A stretch of DNA of 64,000 nucleotides from Isoetes taiwanensis (taxonomy: Eukaryota; Streptophyta; Lycopodiopsida; Isoetales; Isoetaceae): the NCBI GenBank assembly GCA_021234155.1, contig JAJEKV010000044.1:10795764-10859763 (forward strand), read 5' to 3'. A program made the translations under genes and the position numbers. Shown one piece after another: positions 1 to 13,867 of the stretch (position 1 is its first letter; each line of letters begins with the position of its first letter). The notes below the pieces were generated by a model. The model ran no database searches. It was given only the letters and a program-made list of their open reading frames with translations, and was not told the DNA's origin.

Positions 1-389
1 TCTTTTCATGCATTGCTGGAGAAAGAGAAGGTTACTGCTAAAAGCAGACAAAAATAGATCAAAAGAAATGGGATGGAAAATGTGGCACACTAGAATAAGT
101 GGACAACTCGAGAGGAATGAAGAAACACCAAAGACCTAAATCAAACAAACATGACAACAACAAGGCATAATTGAGACAACAACATTTGAAAATCCGTGAC
201 AAACAGTAGACGTACAATAAAACCGATGGTAAAAGCAAAACAAGAGAAATAATGAGAGGAAATGAAATAAGGTAAAGGTAAAATATCCATGGACGCAACT
301 GACAAGGATGAGTAAACTATGACAAAAGACCAAAGAAGGAAGAAGAAGGTGCTATGGTTTTAACGTCCATGGAGGCCAAACTTGACCTA
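1..389. other. A-rich unassigned sequence left of element A
   Basis: No gene is recognisable. The plus strand is rich in A and poor in T, like the block at 13200-17590, and contains only short T-rich minus-strand frames of low complexity. It may be the flank into which element A inserted, but no target duplication could be recognised at the degraded left end of A. Confidence 0.4.
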
Positions 390-1855
390 TGAGACGGGTA
401 CATGCAAAGACAAAGCAGATAACACATCAGGATGCCCTGCAAAGATTATACGTCCCCGGTGACTACATCAGATCGTCTCACATTTACACCACTCCAGAAC
501 CGACAAAATGACGTAGCCGTGGAGTATTTAGGGGCAATCTACAGTATGTGCATCTCTTATTAATGTAAGTCCCAACCCTTGCCTATTTAAGTAGAAGAAC
601 CCTAACTTGCCCATTTTCGTTCCTAGGGTTTTAGAGCTCTGCTTTGGTCCGCTTCTATGAGTCAAAATCAGCCTCCTGCACTGCCCGGGAGAGAATGGCA
701 CCATTAGTTTCCCTTGATTCAGCAGTTTTTCAAAGAGGGATGGTCTAACTCAGGTCGAGGAGCAACTCATGGATTGGGGTATGTAGTCGATTTAATGGTT
801 CAAACCGCTTTCCACCATTGTATCAAGAGGTTTAGCCTATTAAACGTTTTTTAGCAGCCATCTAGATCTCTATAGATGAGTAGATACCTAACTAAAGAAC
901 CTAACTCTATGATATAGATTAGATCTATGTTCTTAGTTCTTCTGTGATGTATATGGATGATGTATCTCTGCGGAACTCCCTTGTATTGGGAAGGGGGTAG
1001 AGACCCAAAGCCTTGTAGTTGATGCCCTAGATTAGCCTCTCTAGCATACCATAGATGCGCCCGCGGCAACAAGAGCCACACCTGGTTGTGGGTGAAGGGC
1101 TAGACCGGGCTTATAAGGAGGTTCATGTTCTGATTCTTGAACCATCCCTCCGTGTGTAAGTGCCGCGGGGTCACCGTGACTAGGTCTAATGGCTTGCCAC
1201 CCGCGGTGGGCAAGGGCATGGGCTCGACACTGCGGGAGGTGGTGAATATGACCTTCCATTGAGTTCAAGTCTTCCAAGGGCAAGTGGGCCCTCTAGTCAC
1301 CTTGAGTCGCATGTAGATCTCTCGAGGGAGAGATTCCTACCCCCATCGAACCGGGAGATGTAACCCGTGATATAGCCCCTGGCTATGCATCCCGCGGCTA
1401 CAAATGTCCCAACACTTTTCAGCCTACTCGCAAAGCAATGTGAGGGGCGGATGGAGTGGACAACCCAATGCCATGTTCTTATGCCAACCCAAATCCATTG
1501 CCATGAATTTCCCCGCAATGAACTCGAGACCCAAGCCGCGTACCATCCCTTTGAGTCCGAGCCTTGGGTAGGATTCCCTTGTGTGATGTGCCGATCTTTG
1601 TCTATGCAGATATGTGGAGTGACCATCCTTCGTGATGGTCATAAGGATGTTGATGTATGTACCACCGACATGTATGTTTACGCCTGCAGCCTAGGTAGGC
1701 CCCGAGGGAGATTGGTAAAGGACCCCTTCATTCTTCCCACGGAACTCTTTAAGGCTGCAACGGATAATGGAGGGCCCTATATTAGCATGGAGCTGGTATG
1801 GGGATGAACTCTCGCTTGTATACCTGAGTGCACCGTATATGAGTAGGGGACGCCA
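390..1855 (+). repeat. Element A 5' LTR
   Basis: This is a direct repeat of 10125-11700. Shared landmarks are the TATTTAAG core promoter, the conserved block from about 720 to 1850, and the end GTAGGGGACGCCA. The first 150 bases align poorly, so the left edge is approximate. Compared with the right LTR it lacks about 125 bp after position 566, the part that holds TGTGCACATT-type repeats. Confidence 0.75.
584..590 (+). promoter_or_regulatory. LTR core promoter (TATTTAA) of element A 5' LTR
   Basis: CCTATTTAAGTAG is a TATA-like box followed within 15-45 bases by ACCCTAAC and TAGGGTTTT, which are plant telo-box-like motifs common just downstream of plant start sites. The arrangement recurs at the equivalent place in all four A/B LTRs (10417 plus strand; 25251 and 34891 minus strand), which supports it as the U3/R promoter. 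Transcription from it is inferred. Confidence 0.55.
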
Positions 1856-1857
1856 AA

Positions 1858-1868
1858 GGGTCAGAGCA
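1858..1868 (+). other. Degraded primer-binding site of element A
   Basis: GGTCAGAGCA follows the LTR end and continues into the same downstream sequence that follows the intact PBS of element B. In B the site reads TGGTATCAGAGCA, complementary to the 3' end of initiator-Met tRNA. Two bases appear to be lost in A, so it could probably not prime. Confidence 0.6.
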
Positions 1869-4800
1869 ATGTTCTTGGAGACCAAGAGCAAAAGCACCGC
1901 CATGCTCCCCCAAAAGATTAACTTGATAGGATCCTAACCCCTCGAAAGTGGGAAAATTTTTTCATTTTGTAGTTTATGCCAAGCTAGTAATGCTAGTGGA
2001 TTGGAATTAATATTAGCACGCTTAGCTTAATTGGAACTTAATAAAACTAAAAAGAATGAGCCTTGTAAGGTGGAAATTTTTACAGGCATCTTTAGTTTTA
2101 TATTTTGAATCGAACTTAATAAAACTAAAAAAGAATGAGCTGTAAGGTGGTCTCACAAATACCGGTTCAATAACAATAATAATGAGATTAAACTTAATTT
2201 TTTAGTTTTATGACGAGGTGAGAGACATTGATGAGACTAAACTTTAGTTTTATCAAGAAGCTGCAGGAGACATTGATGAGAACAGTTTTGAAAAGTTATA
2301 AAATTTAAAAAGTAACTTGGTAATCTGAATCTTAGCCTAGGATCTAGCTGGATTAGTCTAGTTTTTTCAATCTCTTTGAACCTCATCTAAAAGAATTTCC
2401 GCCGGTAGGTTAGAATTGAACCTCCCACCCACGTGGTTGAACCCCCTAAACCCCCGTACAACCACCGAGGGCGGCATCGCTTATGCTTTGAATTATAATT
2501 TTAATTAAAATTAAGCTTTAATAATGTTAGATAATATTAATGGCTAAGCCTTTAGATTTAGAACCAAGGCCCTTAAGCTAGATAGAGACAAAGATCTCGA
2601 CAGACACCGTGACTCCGGACGACATGATGCGCACCAAATGCACCGACTTTCTCTCGACAAGGCGAAAATGCCTGTGAGGCCAAGGAGGTCAAGGAAACAG
2701 GAAGAGGAGAGGCGTAATCCAGAGCCGGGAGGCCAAGGCTCAAAAAGCAAAGCAGAAAGGTTTTTCGGTCCAACATTTTGAAGACTCAACAGCCAGACCG
2801 CTGTTCATGCGTTTAAACCCTCATGAGGGAAGGCATGTAATTAGCTAGTTTAATTAAGGGAGATCCCAAAAGAGATATGTTGTAAATAATCAATAATTTT
2901 GTTAATACATGATAATTTTGAGTAGTTTATGTGTCAAATCTTGCTTAATTAGGACGAAGTTAGCAAGTAGTAGTTTTTATTTTAGTAAAATAGGATACCT
3001 CGCATCAAAAAGTGTGATGTCTCATACGCTACCTGGTCAAGAAAACAAAAAAGTTAGTTTTGAAGCGAAAGAAGTCGTGAGAGACCTCATACCAAACTTC
3101 TTGACCAAAACAGCCCAAATTGACCCAATAAGGGGTCGATTCTGCCTTAATTTGATGAGCCCATCACCATGAATTTACACCATTAGTTTACCCAAATTAG
3201 ACACCTTTGATCGAAATGAGACTGATGTTCACAGTCGCTACCGGTCGCAAAACAAAAGTTAGTTTTGAAGCGTGGGCGCAACCTCGCGGAGACCTCCAAA
3301 CTTTGAACCTCCATAACTTGAGCTAAAGAGCTCCAAATCGTCTCAAAATTGTTGCAATAGGACCATTAGATAGCCTAGAATCCATTCATGACCTCAAATT
3401 AGGCTAGAAATGTCAAACCCTAGCCCAAATTGACCAAAATTGCCCAAACCCTTGAATTGTTTTTCCAAACCGTAGTTTGTTTGTAGATAGAAGCCTACCC
3501 CATTAGTAGCTCAAGTATTTTTCTCAGCTCGAAGCTGATACCTTACTCCTAGATGGAAGTGCCCAAGAACACCCCTTTGTTATAGTCATCTAGACCTCAA
3601 AGATAGCAAACCCAAGTCCAACTGCCGGCAGACATCACCTCAAGCCATGCCAAAGGCATAAACCTTTGACCTAATTCTCAGGTCCTTCTAATAGAGTTTG
3701 ACTTATATAGCCGCCACATTGACACCCTATTGCTGTGGATACCTAGAAAGAAGCTAGAGTCTAGAACCGCCCAAGCCGCTTCCAAGTGTAGAGATTGGAC
3801 TCCCCAAACCAACTTTGTTAGGACCTTAGGGTATGCCTCAAACATCATGGAGGTTTTGCAAAACAACCTCATTTCATGCCATACCACACGCCCCAATATC
3901 CATAGACTTGTAGATTATAGATATGTCTCTAGTAATGCCGCTGTTTCGAGCCACCTTGCTTGCTTATAGAGCCTCCGTAATGTTGTAGGAGAGCCCTTCA
4001 AGTAGACCTTAGATTCTAGGGAAATAATGAAGCCGCCAAGCACGGGCCGAGCCACGTAAGAGCTTGAGGCGCACCTTGAAGACATCAAGGTCCCAGCCAT
4101 GTACGCATGCATAAGGAGAGGAGACCGAAAGGCAGACCCAAGAGAGGGAAGCACAATGACAAACACCTCAACCGACAAACGGTAGAACAGACACCACCGC
4201 CTATCATCAATCTTCATCAAATGGGAAGAATATTTGGTAACCAACGGGCATCAAGAATTTTCTAGGTGTCAACCTCCTGGGCCATCACGACGAGCTCACA
4301 TCAATTTAAGGAAGAGGATCTCGACGCCTTCACCAACTCGACGGCCACGAGTTTCAAATGGAAGAATGCAAGGCAAAGAAAAATACAGTGTGCAGGAACA
4401 CGTTAGACATCGATGCGCGCTAGCATCACGAGCTAGGGTCAGAAGGCATAATCTTCCGCCGAGGGGAGAAGTCATGGCAACACAGAGCCGTGATAAAAAC
4501 GGGGAGGGAAGACAACCACATACATTGCAGCCCAGCAGCTCGCCAATGTCATGAAACGGCCAAAAAAAGGAGTAAACCAAGCTAGGCAACCACAAAGCAC
4601 CTAGTAAGGCTAACCAAGATGAGCTTCTAGCCCCTTGCACCAGGAGAACTTTCATCGACATTCCCAGCCGCGAGAGGGAGGGAGCCGATATCAGGAACAT
4701 TCCAACTTGAAGGCCTAAGATTAGGGGCAAGGAGGAGAATATTCTGTCGAACAAGAATTTGGATACGTAAAAACACCTAGAAAGGAAAGGAAGGACACTT

Positions 4801-7800
4801 TACCACGCCAGCCAAGGAGTGCGAGACTCGAATGGATAGGATCCAAAGGACGGAGGAGATTTAATTTAGCCGCCAGATACAAATCATGCAAAGGCAACCA
4901 GAAGGAGCCATGGTAGGGACAATAGAGATGACCACACTTCCAGGCACACAGGAGAGGCACCTCGAATGAAGCAAAGCCCAAGCAAATGGAGTCGACCGTA
5001 AATTCAACCCGCTGGAGGAATGCCAATGGCCTACCGACCACGATCCGTGAGCTTCAAGACATTCAAGAATGCCCAACCGCAACAACAAGGTGATCCTACT
5101 CAAGCGATCAACGGCATCGCACATCGGCAACCTTGCACACACCGCATGTAGGGACGTTGAGCGATCACCGCATTCCTCAATTAAACATACACATTAAGGA
5201 GGAGCATCTTTTCAAGGGATCACATCGACAAACACTCTTCGTGAATTGGCGGACGAGCTCCGGATCGTATTACATGAAGCTCATCAATAGTAGCAAAGAT
5301 CTCAAAGGAACCCCGAGTCAACCGTAACAAAGAAGATGCAAAGAAACCAAAGGGTCAAATGCGATAGGAGGAGGGGAAACCCTAAAGGAGTATAAACAAT
5401 TAAGTAGATCTTCGTGAAGTTGTTTTGAAAAAGTCGATGAATTAAAATCCCAATGTAAATGCATATATGTCTATTGTATATCTCGGTGCTCAGACATAAA
5501 GGGAGAAACATGAGTTTAGAGTCATTTTACGGGATTTAGCTTTAGATCAGAAGCTCCTTCAGTTCACTACCAAAAGAGGGAAGCAAGGAAGCACAACTAT
5601 AGCCCAAGATCAAAATGGAAGAGCAAGTACGAGGGAGAACCACCACTGAGGCCAAGCAAACCTTCGACTCAAAACACTTCGGGTGGCCCGGTAGAAGACA
5701 ACTCGCCCCACCCAATGTCTAATAAGAGATAATACGGTCATGTCAAGATCATCAGCGCTGCACCGTGACATCGCCGACGACGCAACACTACATCTTGTGG
5801 CAGCAGCAACACTTGACCCAACTTATGACACGAAAGTGGCCTCAACAATAGAAGGAGGAACGCCCACATCAACGCAGCCAACTAAGAAGACAACATCTCG
5901 ACAACCATAATTCCACCTTTGTGGTAATATAGGGGAATGCGCTTATGACACGCGGGATTAGATGGAGATGCACTTATTTAAAGGCAATCACACGGAGGAG
6001 ATATGCCCCCAACAACTAGGTGATGGCTTCACGTACCCTACCGAATTAGAAGAGAAGAAGCCGATCATATCTCCGACATGTGGCACGCCAAATGCCCAAG
6101 GTAGAAGCAGGGACAACCTTTAACGACAAGGATAGCAACTAAAGCACCTTCGCAAAAAGAGAGTTCAAGATAATAGCCAGGCTATTCAACGACAAGAGCA
6201 TATCTAAGGGTGTACTTCTTCAACGCAAGGGTCAAGCCGCCCAGCAGATAAGGATCCATCATCCCACAAAGGAGCCATCGTGGAGGAGAGCCATGATGCC
6301 TTACTTGCCAAAGAGACCAAATGCATAGAAGGACAAAGGTCGTGAATCGAAAGATGGAGAAGTGCTAGCAACCCACTTCTTCCACGAAAGCCCCTAGAGG
6401 CAACAGAGGATCAAACCGACGAAAGCACAATCAAAGTCACCGAGGGTACCTCAAGACAAGAAGACGGCATAGCACTGTGGAACGTGACAACGTCCAAGCC
6501 AGGTGATCGAGGGGATCAAACGAAGAAGTTTGGAAGCTCGATGGAGAACCAACTAGGTGAGGCGAGCCGATGACTTGCACGCGGCCTTGCATGCAACTTG
6601 GTGAACCCAAGGATGAACGATTCAAAGAACAACTGCAGAAGAGAACAACTCCAGAGGAGTATAGCCAAAGGAATCGCGCACAGCCTCAAGAGACGCCTTC
6701 AAATAGCTTCAAGTATCATGAAGGGGGGAACACTTATTGCCGAGAACAGGATCAAGAAGCGGCATCGAAATGTCAAGCATCAACGACAAGCACACCTTAG
6801 TTAGAATGTGATGCAAAGCGGTACAGCCATAGCCGACAAACACGGAGGGCCCAAGTATATCAACAAGTTACCCCGAGTACGAGCCAACGCATAAATAGGA
6901 GGATATAGATCGTCAACACCATTGCACCGGAGGAACACCGATGACATTGCCAAGGAGTAGGTGTCCAACTCGAAGGGAGGCACAAGGGAGACCTAATAGC
7001 TCTAGTAGTAATTGTAATTATGTAAGCTATATGTTGTGCATGTATAGTTCCCTTGTTATTCCTTCCCTCCCATAGCGTAACAGATCAAAGGAAGAGATGT
7101 CATGCAAGTTGTGGTGGGTGAAGCAATCAACACGATAACGACAAGAGGACTCGGCATATGAGACATCGATGGAGTCAAGACATCGACAGAAGTCGCCTTT
7201 TAGCCGCCAAGAAAAAAAAAGTTCAAGATGAAAGATCTTTTGAAAAGCCGCATGGAAGATTCGCGATCAACTACACCATCAAAGCCACCAAAGAATGAGA
7301 GCCTTCTAACTAACAAAGTCAACCTCTACATCAAAGAGGAGCCACCGCCAAGGAGACTGAAGCATCGAAGCCGACTGAAGAACGCTACCTTGCTACTTCA
7401 AGCAGTAACGAAAAGTGGATGAGCTTCTAGCAAGCTCAAGGATCTAAGGCCATGGGGCCTAGTAGGTTAATGTATGGACGGTAACATCCATATTGGGATT
7501 AGAAGGCATTTCCATATTCTGGCTAAAGGATTGCCCCAATATTGAGCTAAGCCAAGGATTGGGAAGGAAATGCATAGGAGTAACTATAATTATACACGAT
7601 TGTTAACAGACATCCAACGTATTGAAACCACTTGGTGAGATTGATCTCCTCGCTAAGAAGGAATCATTACTAGGATAATTGTTAACCATGTATAAAGCTA
7701 GTACCTCCAAAGAATAATCCAACCGAAAGAAAAGAAGTAATCTAACAAGTCCGGCCAACTTGTTACGATGACATCAATTCGATTGGTAGGAATATTCCAA

Positions 7801-10111
7801 GAGTTTAAATAACTAAGAAAGGGGGAATCTCTAGAATATAAAAGAATAATACATGCAAGGTACATCTAAAATAAGAATTATAGTAATCAAATAGTCTTTT
7901 GAGACAAAAGGAATTGTCATGATGACAAAACCTTGTGGTTTAGAATCGTTCTAACTAAGTAGGTAACCCATAGCTATATTGAAATAAATGATAACATAAT
8001 ATGTGCATCCATCTTAGATGGTTATATATGTTAGCTAAGGCTAGTAAATTAATGTGCTAAGTAAGAAGCATATAACCCTAAGGGGAGAATAGATATGACG
8101 CTGTGTACAACGCCATTGAAGGGTGCGTGACCACTTTCTTTTGAAGAAAGTGGGAGGGCTCAATCTTATGATTGAACGCATTTGCATCGAATTGACCACC
8201 CATAGAATAGAGTTCACCCAAGCAATGGCCGAAGTTAATAGAGCGCAAGATAGATAGATAGATAGCTCAGAGGTCTTCAACATGCTAGACCCGACGCAAA
8301 GTAGCTATCTACACCAATGAAGTGGAGCAAAACTATGGGAGCAATGCAACCACCAAGTCATCTCCAAATTACCGACGGGCTCAATGGGTGGATGCATTCT
8401 AGCCTAGGTAAGGCGACGCATGCATTATAAGCTTTTAATGTGTCTTATAAATAAGTTAAATATAGATCCTAATAATTGCATGGAATTATCAGACGATATG
8501 TATCATACCGGAAATAAGTTAAATAACAACTATAATGTGAGGTAGCATGTTAATTAATCCTTCGCAAGGATGCAATTCCTTCCAAGGATAGCCATATGAC
8601 CTTGGGGTCCTTATAAAAATAGATAGAGAATAGAATTCAAATATACTTAAGTGCATCTTAGGGATATACTTCCAAGGGTAATGCAGAACCCAAGGAAGAG
8701 AATAAGCACATCTAATTTTGTGTATGATAATTAAAACCTTGTCTATGTAACAATAGGTCTAAATCGGTTATTGTTCAAATAATCGCGATCTAAAAGTCAT
8801 TAAATATTGCAAAGCTTAGAGTAAATATAATTGTACCATCGGAAGTAATGTATCCCGATACTATGATAATGTTAATTTATAAATATTACCGTAGGGTAAT
8901 TATGTTAATCACATGCATTAAAGGAGCCAAAGAAAAATTGGCTCGTGCATGTCGCTTTGTGTGTAGATTAAATGCTTGTATAGTTAAGATTAATCCACGA
9001 TGCAACCCATGCTAGGTAGGGGTTGTACGCGTTGTTATCGATGATGAGACCACTACAGCGATCTCTAGGGCGGGTGTAATGTCAATGTAGGCATGACCGC
9101 CTTCCGCTTTGGACGAAGTGGAAGGTAGATTAGAAAGTCTACTGGCCCCACGGAAGTAGATCTAACTCGAGAGAAAGGAGGTCATTCAGGAATGCATTGA
9201 TAGGAAAGACACCTTTAGCCCCATATATGCTTTGATAGGAGGAAGCTATCCTCACGCCCCCACGCTGGAAGGATATCCTCCACGCTGGGCAACTAGAGGT
9301 GTAGGCATGAGCGCATATAGGCATATAGGCTACCGCCTCCACGGCCATAATGGAAGATTCACCCTCTTCCTACGCCGGGAGATTAGCCATGCATCCATGT
9401 AGATAGGTGGGTGGTCACCATATAACCAAAATTTTATTAATAATTAAAATAGTAATAACGAGGGTCACCGGCAGCCAATAGAGCGCCCGAGAGGGCAAGG
9501 AGGTCGAAGTTATTTAAAACTTGCAACACAAATTTAGTCATAATGTGTTGCAAGGGATGAAGAGTACCTTAGAAGTGTAAATTTTGTATGAAATTGATAA
9601 ACTTTGATAAACTTAAATGTTGTGTTAAGTAAGGTTAATAATTACCTCATGAGATTAAGTTATGAAGTGATAAGTTAATTGGGTAATGAAATAGTACAAG
9701 AATGTCTTAAACATTACCTTAGAGTAATTCTAATAATTAAGATAGTAAGTATGTAATTATAGATATTGTAAAATTAATGCAGGATTTTACAGGTGAGGAC
9801 TTGCAACACAAATTTTGTTGGAATGTGTTGCAAGGAATGAAGAGTACCTTAAATAATAATTGTATATGAAAGTGTTAAATTGTGATAAACTAAATGTTAT
9901 AATAACGAGGACTAATAAGTACCCCTGTTTAATAGAAGTTACTTAATTGACAAGTTATTTGATAATGTAATGGCGCATTAATAATTTAATTACCTTAAGG
10001 TAATCTTAATAAATGTGTAAGTATAATAGTAGTATATCGATGCATCAGGTTGATTGCAAGTTAGAAGATTCCAAGGTGGAGACTCCACGGCGTCGCGGAC
10101 AGCATCATTTC
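1869..10111 (+). other. Element A internal region, no intact gene
   Basis: About 8.2 kb with stops in all frames. It contains paired short repeats: AACTTAATAAAACTAAAAA at about 2036 and 2108, and AGTTAGTTTTGAAGCG at about 3051 and 3258. Short frames at 5133-5327 and 7228-7422 keep the peptides NIHIKEEHLF and NKVNLYIKEEPP, which are also retained in element B. The remainder is homologous to B but gives no family match that I recognise. Confidence 0.6.
6023..6330 (+). pseudogene. Broken copy of the element B hypothetical ORF
   Basis: The reading frame starts at ATG 6023 and matches the 106-codon frame at 29539-29859 in element B, but stops and indels interrupt it within a few dozen codons. Peptides such as KREFKIIA and LFNDKSIS are still readable in pieces. 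The function is unknown. Its presence in both elements shows the frame is ancestral to the family rather than a chance opening in B. Confidence 0.45.
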
Positions 10112-10124
10112 ATTGTGGGGAGAA
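10112..10124 (+). other. Polypurine tract of element A
   Basis: ATTGTGGGGAGAA lies immediately before the TGTGACG start of the right LTR, the position of the plus-strand primer. Element B has GGTGGGGAGAA and element C has GGGGGGGAGAA in the same place, so the three families share this signal. Confidence 0.65.
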
Positions 10125-11700
10125 TGTGACGCCCAAAGACAAGAGATAATGGGTCCCGTGACATATACAGATCGCTCACACGCCAGACACGCCAACCTAA
10201 CCGACACGGTAACGCCGCAGCCAAAAGTGAGTAGCCCTAGGGGGCAACTTGCTAGGTATGTGCATCTCTTATTAATGTGCACATGCACATTTATTAAGGT
10301 GCACACATTTCCATGTAGGCACATTTGGCCACCTAGCCATTAAAGGCAGTGGCCCATTTCCAATTATCCCACATGCCTAAAGGGATAATTGGAAACCCTA
10401 AGTCCCAACCCTTGCCTATTTAAGTAGAAGAACCCTAACTTGCCCATTTTCGCTCCTAGGGTTTTAGAGCTCGCTTTGGCTGCTCTATGAGTCAAAATCG
10501 GCCTCCTGCATCTGTCCGAGAGAATGGCACCATTAGTTTCCCCTTGATTCGAAAGCAGCTCAAGAGGGGATGGTCAACTCAGTCAGAGGAGCAACTCATG
10601 GATGGGGGATGTAGTCGATTTAATGGTCTAAACCGCTTTCCGCCATTGTATCAAGAGGTTTAGCCTATTAAATCGCCTTTTAGCAGCCTATCTAGATCTC
10701 TAGATGAGTAGATACCACTCTAACTAAAGAACCTAACTCTATGATATAGATTAGATCTATGTTCTTTAGTTCTTCCGTGATGTATATGGATGATGTATCT
10801 CCGGAACTCCCTTGTATTGGGAAGGGGGTAGAGACCCCAAGCCTTTGTAGTTGATGCTCCTAGAGTAGCCTCTCTAGCACATCAGAGAGGCGGCCTCGCG
10901 GCACAAGAGCCACACCGGGTTACAGGGTGAAGGGGCCGACCGCTTATAAGGAGGTTCATGTTCTGATTTTGAACCACCCTCCGTGTGTAAAGACCGCCGG
11001 GGGTCACCGTGACTAGGTCTAACGGCTTGCTAACGCGTGGTGGGCAAGGCATGGGCTCGACACTCGTGAGGTGGTGAATATGACCTTCCATTGAGTTCAA
11101 GTTTAACACGGGCAAAGGGCCCTCTAGTCACCTTTGAGTCGCGATGTAGATCTCTCGAGGGAGAGATCCCTACCCGCCCCATCGAACGGGGAGATGCAAC
11201 CGTGATATAGCCCCTTTGGCTATGCATCCGGGCTGGCTACAGCCAGTCCCAACACTTTTCAGCCTACTCGCAAAGTGTACGTGGGAGGGGCGGATGGAGT
11301 GGATAACCCAATGCCATGTTCTTATGCTGCCCAAATCCATTGCCATGAATTGGCCCGCAATGAACTCCTGAGACCCAAGCCGCCACCATCCCTTTGAGTC
11401 CGAGCCTTGGGTAGGATTCCCTATGTGATGTGCTGATCTTTGTCTATGCAGATATGTGGAGGACCATCCTTCGTGATGGTCATATGATGTTGATGTATGT
11501 ACCACCGACATGTATGTTTACGCCAGCCTAGGTAGGCCCCGAGGGAGACAGTGGTAAAGGACCCTTCATTCTTCCCATCGGAACTCTTCAAGGTTGCAGT
11601 GATACGTGGAGGGCCCTATATTAGCATGGAGCCGGTATGGGGATGAACTCCCTGCTTGTATACCGGTGGAGTGCACCAGATATGAGTAGGGGACGCCACA
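10125..11700 (+). repeat. Element A 3' LTR
   Basis: It begins TGTGACGC and ends GACGCCACA, giving TG...CA ends and 1576 bp. It matches 390-1855 directly and the B LTRs in reverse complement. A TATTTAA box lies at 10417-10423. The sequence after 11700 (CACACC) is not visibly duplicated at the left end. Confidence 0.8.
10417..10423 (+). promoter_or_regulatory. LTR core promoter of element A 3' LTR
   Basis: TATTTAA followed by ACCCTAAC and TAGGGTTTT, the same arrangement as at 584. In a 3' LTR it could drive read-out into the downstream flank. Confidence 0.5.
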
Positions 11701-11749
11701 CACACCAAAAAGACAAATGCTACTATACAATGTGCCCCTACTATCGTGG

Positions 11750-13195
11750 GATGAAAAACCCCACATGGGAAGAAAACCCGGTAGTAGGCTCTCAGATCTC
11801 TTTGTCCCGTAAGGGATTCTCCGACGGTAGAGACTTGCAAAATGTAGGATGCAGACGCAAAACCATTGGCATGCCAAAGAATTGATGCAAATGTGCCACA
11901 GAGCATCTAAGATCAGCATGTGTTGCTTGATATGCGATATGTCGGACACTTTGCGCAGCATGGTGCTCATCCCTCATCGCTAGCATGTGGCAACACCGGC
12001 ATATTCTCTCATGCCGGGGATTCTCCGCCTCCATCCAGTAGTCCAACGACTGCCTCAATTCTCAGATGATGGGACCCCGCCCTCACCGAGGCAATAGCTC
12101 TTCGCTTCTTCATAGATATATGCGCTTGGCACCGTGTGGGCCATGTTCCAGTTGTTGGATTAACTTCGCGGTGGTAGTGCTCGTTTTAGGCTTTGCACGA
12201 GTGGGTCGTGATCCCACGTGAGTGGGTGGTAAAGTGTTCATTCAGTGTGCACCGCCCCTCGGCATCGCATAGCCACAACCGGCCGATAGTCTATAGACCA
12301 CGCTATAACCACCCCCGATAAAGTTGTTCCCGCCATACCTCTTCACCGCTGTGGCTCTTTGTGCCAATAACAAAGCCCCTGGGAAGACGTTGTGCATCCA
12401 TGCCGGTGACCTTTGTGAAAATATGCAAAGATGTCCCCGCGATAATGGAATGTTGCAGGGCCGTAACCCGCCTCATATAGCAAAATCCGGATAAGGTACC
12501 GCGGTCCTTTGATACCTAAGTCAGATGTTAAGAAGGCCTTCTCGCACCCTCTAGCTTATCCTGTGTGTTCTTGCTAATTGTCGGACCCGCACTCCTACCC
12601 CATACAACAAATCTCGGTTCAACGAAAGGCTCCAATCGTGTGTGCTCTACGTGCCCAAATACATAGGTCTATTCTGTAGCCTTTATTCTGATAAGCATGT
12701 ATTTTCCATCCCGCTGACCGCCTTTCCACACAGTCATCCCATAACATGCTAGCCAAAAAGTCCATTCCCGTGATACTTGAAGGTCCTTACAACATCCACC
12801 TTCCGGCCCCTCCCGTGAATAGAGATCCGGGGATATCATGATGCGCAGGAGAGGACCGCCAGAGCTTAGTTTTCCGCAGGTTCACCGCCATTCCTGGTTG
12901 TGTCACAGAACCCACTAAGAGCGCCCAATTGCCGCTAACATACCTCGGGCCGCATGGAAGCAAGTCTACATCGCTCAGATGGTTAAATTGCCTTTATAAC
13001 CGTATGCTGCCCGTAGCTGCGGCCACCCCCATGTTCTTGGTGATCCGTGTCTCCAACTTGTCAATGTAGAGACCAAAGAGCGTTGGAGATAACGGACATC
13101 CCTGTTTAACCCCTATGGTGCTAGCAACTCCCTGATCTGATGCAGGCAATGCAGCATATATCCCATCATAGAGTGAAGAAAGCGATCTAAAGAAC
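11750..13195 (-). mobile_element. LINE fragment 1 (RT 3' half and C-terminal zinc region), decayed
   Basis: On the minus strand the segment near 13100 encodes the reverse transcriptase block GVKQGCPLSPTLFGLYID, the conserved QGCPLSP motif of non-LTR retrotransposons. The same block occurs in the LINEs at 45100 and 63700. Further downstream on the minus strand are degraded connecting regions. Near 12000 the frame reads RICRCCHMLAMRDEHHA, the Cys-Cys...His pattern of the C-terminal zinc region of plant LINEs. Frames are broken throughout. The 5' part (endonuclease and N-terminal RT) is absent, and the fragment stops at the A-rich block near 13195. No poly-A tail or target duplication was recognised. 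Confidence 0.75.
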
Positions 13196-13867
13196 AAATA
13201 TAACTATAGACCGCAGATGAGAAAAAAGATGAAGGAAATAAATAGACTCAAATAAAGAAAGCAAGAGAAATAAATAAAAACTGTGAGTGGAAAATGAAGG
13301 AGAAAATGAGTCAAGAAAGGGGCCAATAGAATAAAAAGGAGCCAACCCGAGAACATGGACTAAAACCAGAATAATTGAATGTGAGACCATTAACACTAAA
13401 CTAATAGGAGGTATGCATGTGGAACGGGACCAACGGAATAAACAACTCACAGAGAACAAAGACCTACAATGCAACATGGCCAAGTAGAGCAAATTGAAAA
13501 AAGGGAACAAGCAACAAATGGGATAATATGATCTAAGGTTTCTGCAACACCAAGAATCGACAAAGTCAATGGGGCAACCAAAAGGGGACTAATGAAACAA
13601 CGTGAACAAAGGCATAATAGAACTATCAAAGGAGCCAATGGGACCTAACCAAATAGCTACAGCAAATGGAGCATGTAGGAAACAATAGAAAAAACTGATC
13701 CTCATGGAAAACATATAACCCAAAAAGAGGTACAATGACACAGCGGAGCTATGAAAATCGCAACCAAAACATAAAAAGTGGAACAACCTAGAGTAATGTG
13801 TACATAGAACTATACCCATAGAAAAAATAAAGCATTAGGACCACGTGAAAATACAAGGGCATGGAAT

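Larger units (their letters stand above)
390..11700 (+). mobile_element. Element A: large non-autonomous LTR retrotransposon (LARD-like)
   Basis: Two direct LTRs (about 390-1855 and 10125-11700) bracket about 8.2 kb that holds no recognisable gag, protease, reverse transcriptase or integrase. A primer-binding-site remnant follows the left LTR and a purine tract precedes the right one, so the element reads on the plus strand. The whole interior matches element B (23952-35333) in reverse complement. For example, the segment near 4315-4360 matches 31545-31595, and 9360-9430 matches 26390-26480. A is more degraded than B: its PBS is damaged and its left LTR carries a deletion. The term LARD-like is by analogy, since it has long LTRs, a long non-coding interior and presumed mobilisation in trans. 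The left boundary is approximate. Confidence 0.8.

Noticed and set aside
1385-1807. 140-codon frame in the element A 5' LTR
   Set aside because: It is not conserved as a frame in the other three A/B LTRs; indels shift it each time.
8251-8270. AGAT microsatellite in A (and CTAT near 27571 in B)
   Set aside because: A short simple repeat inherited with the element, not a feature of separate interest.
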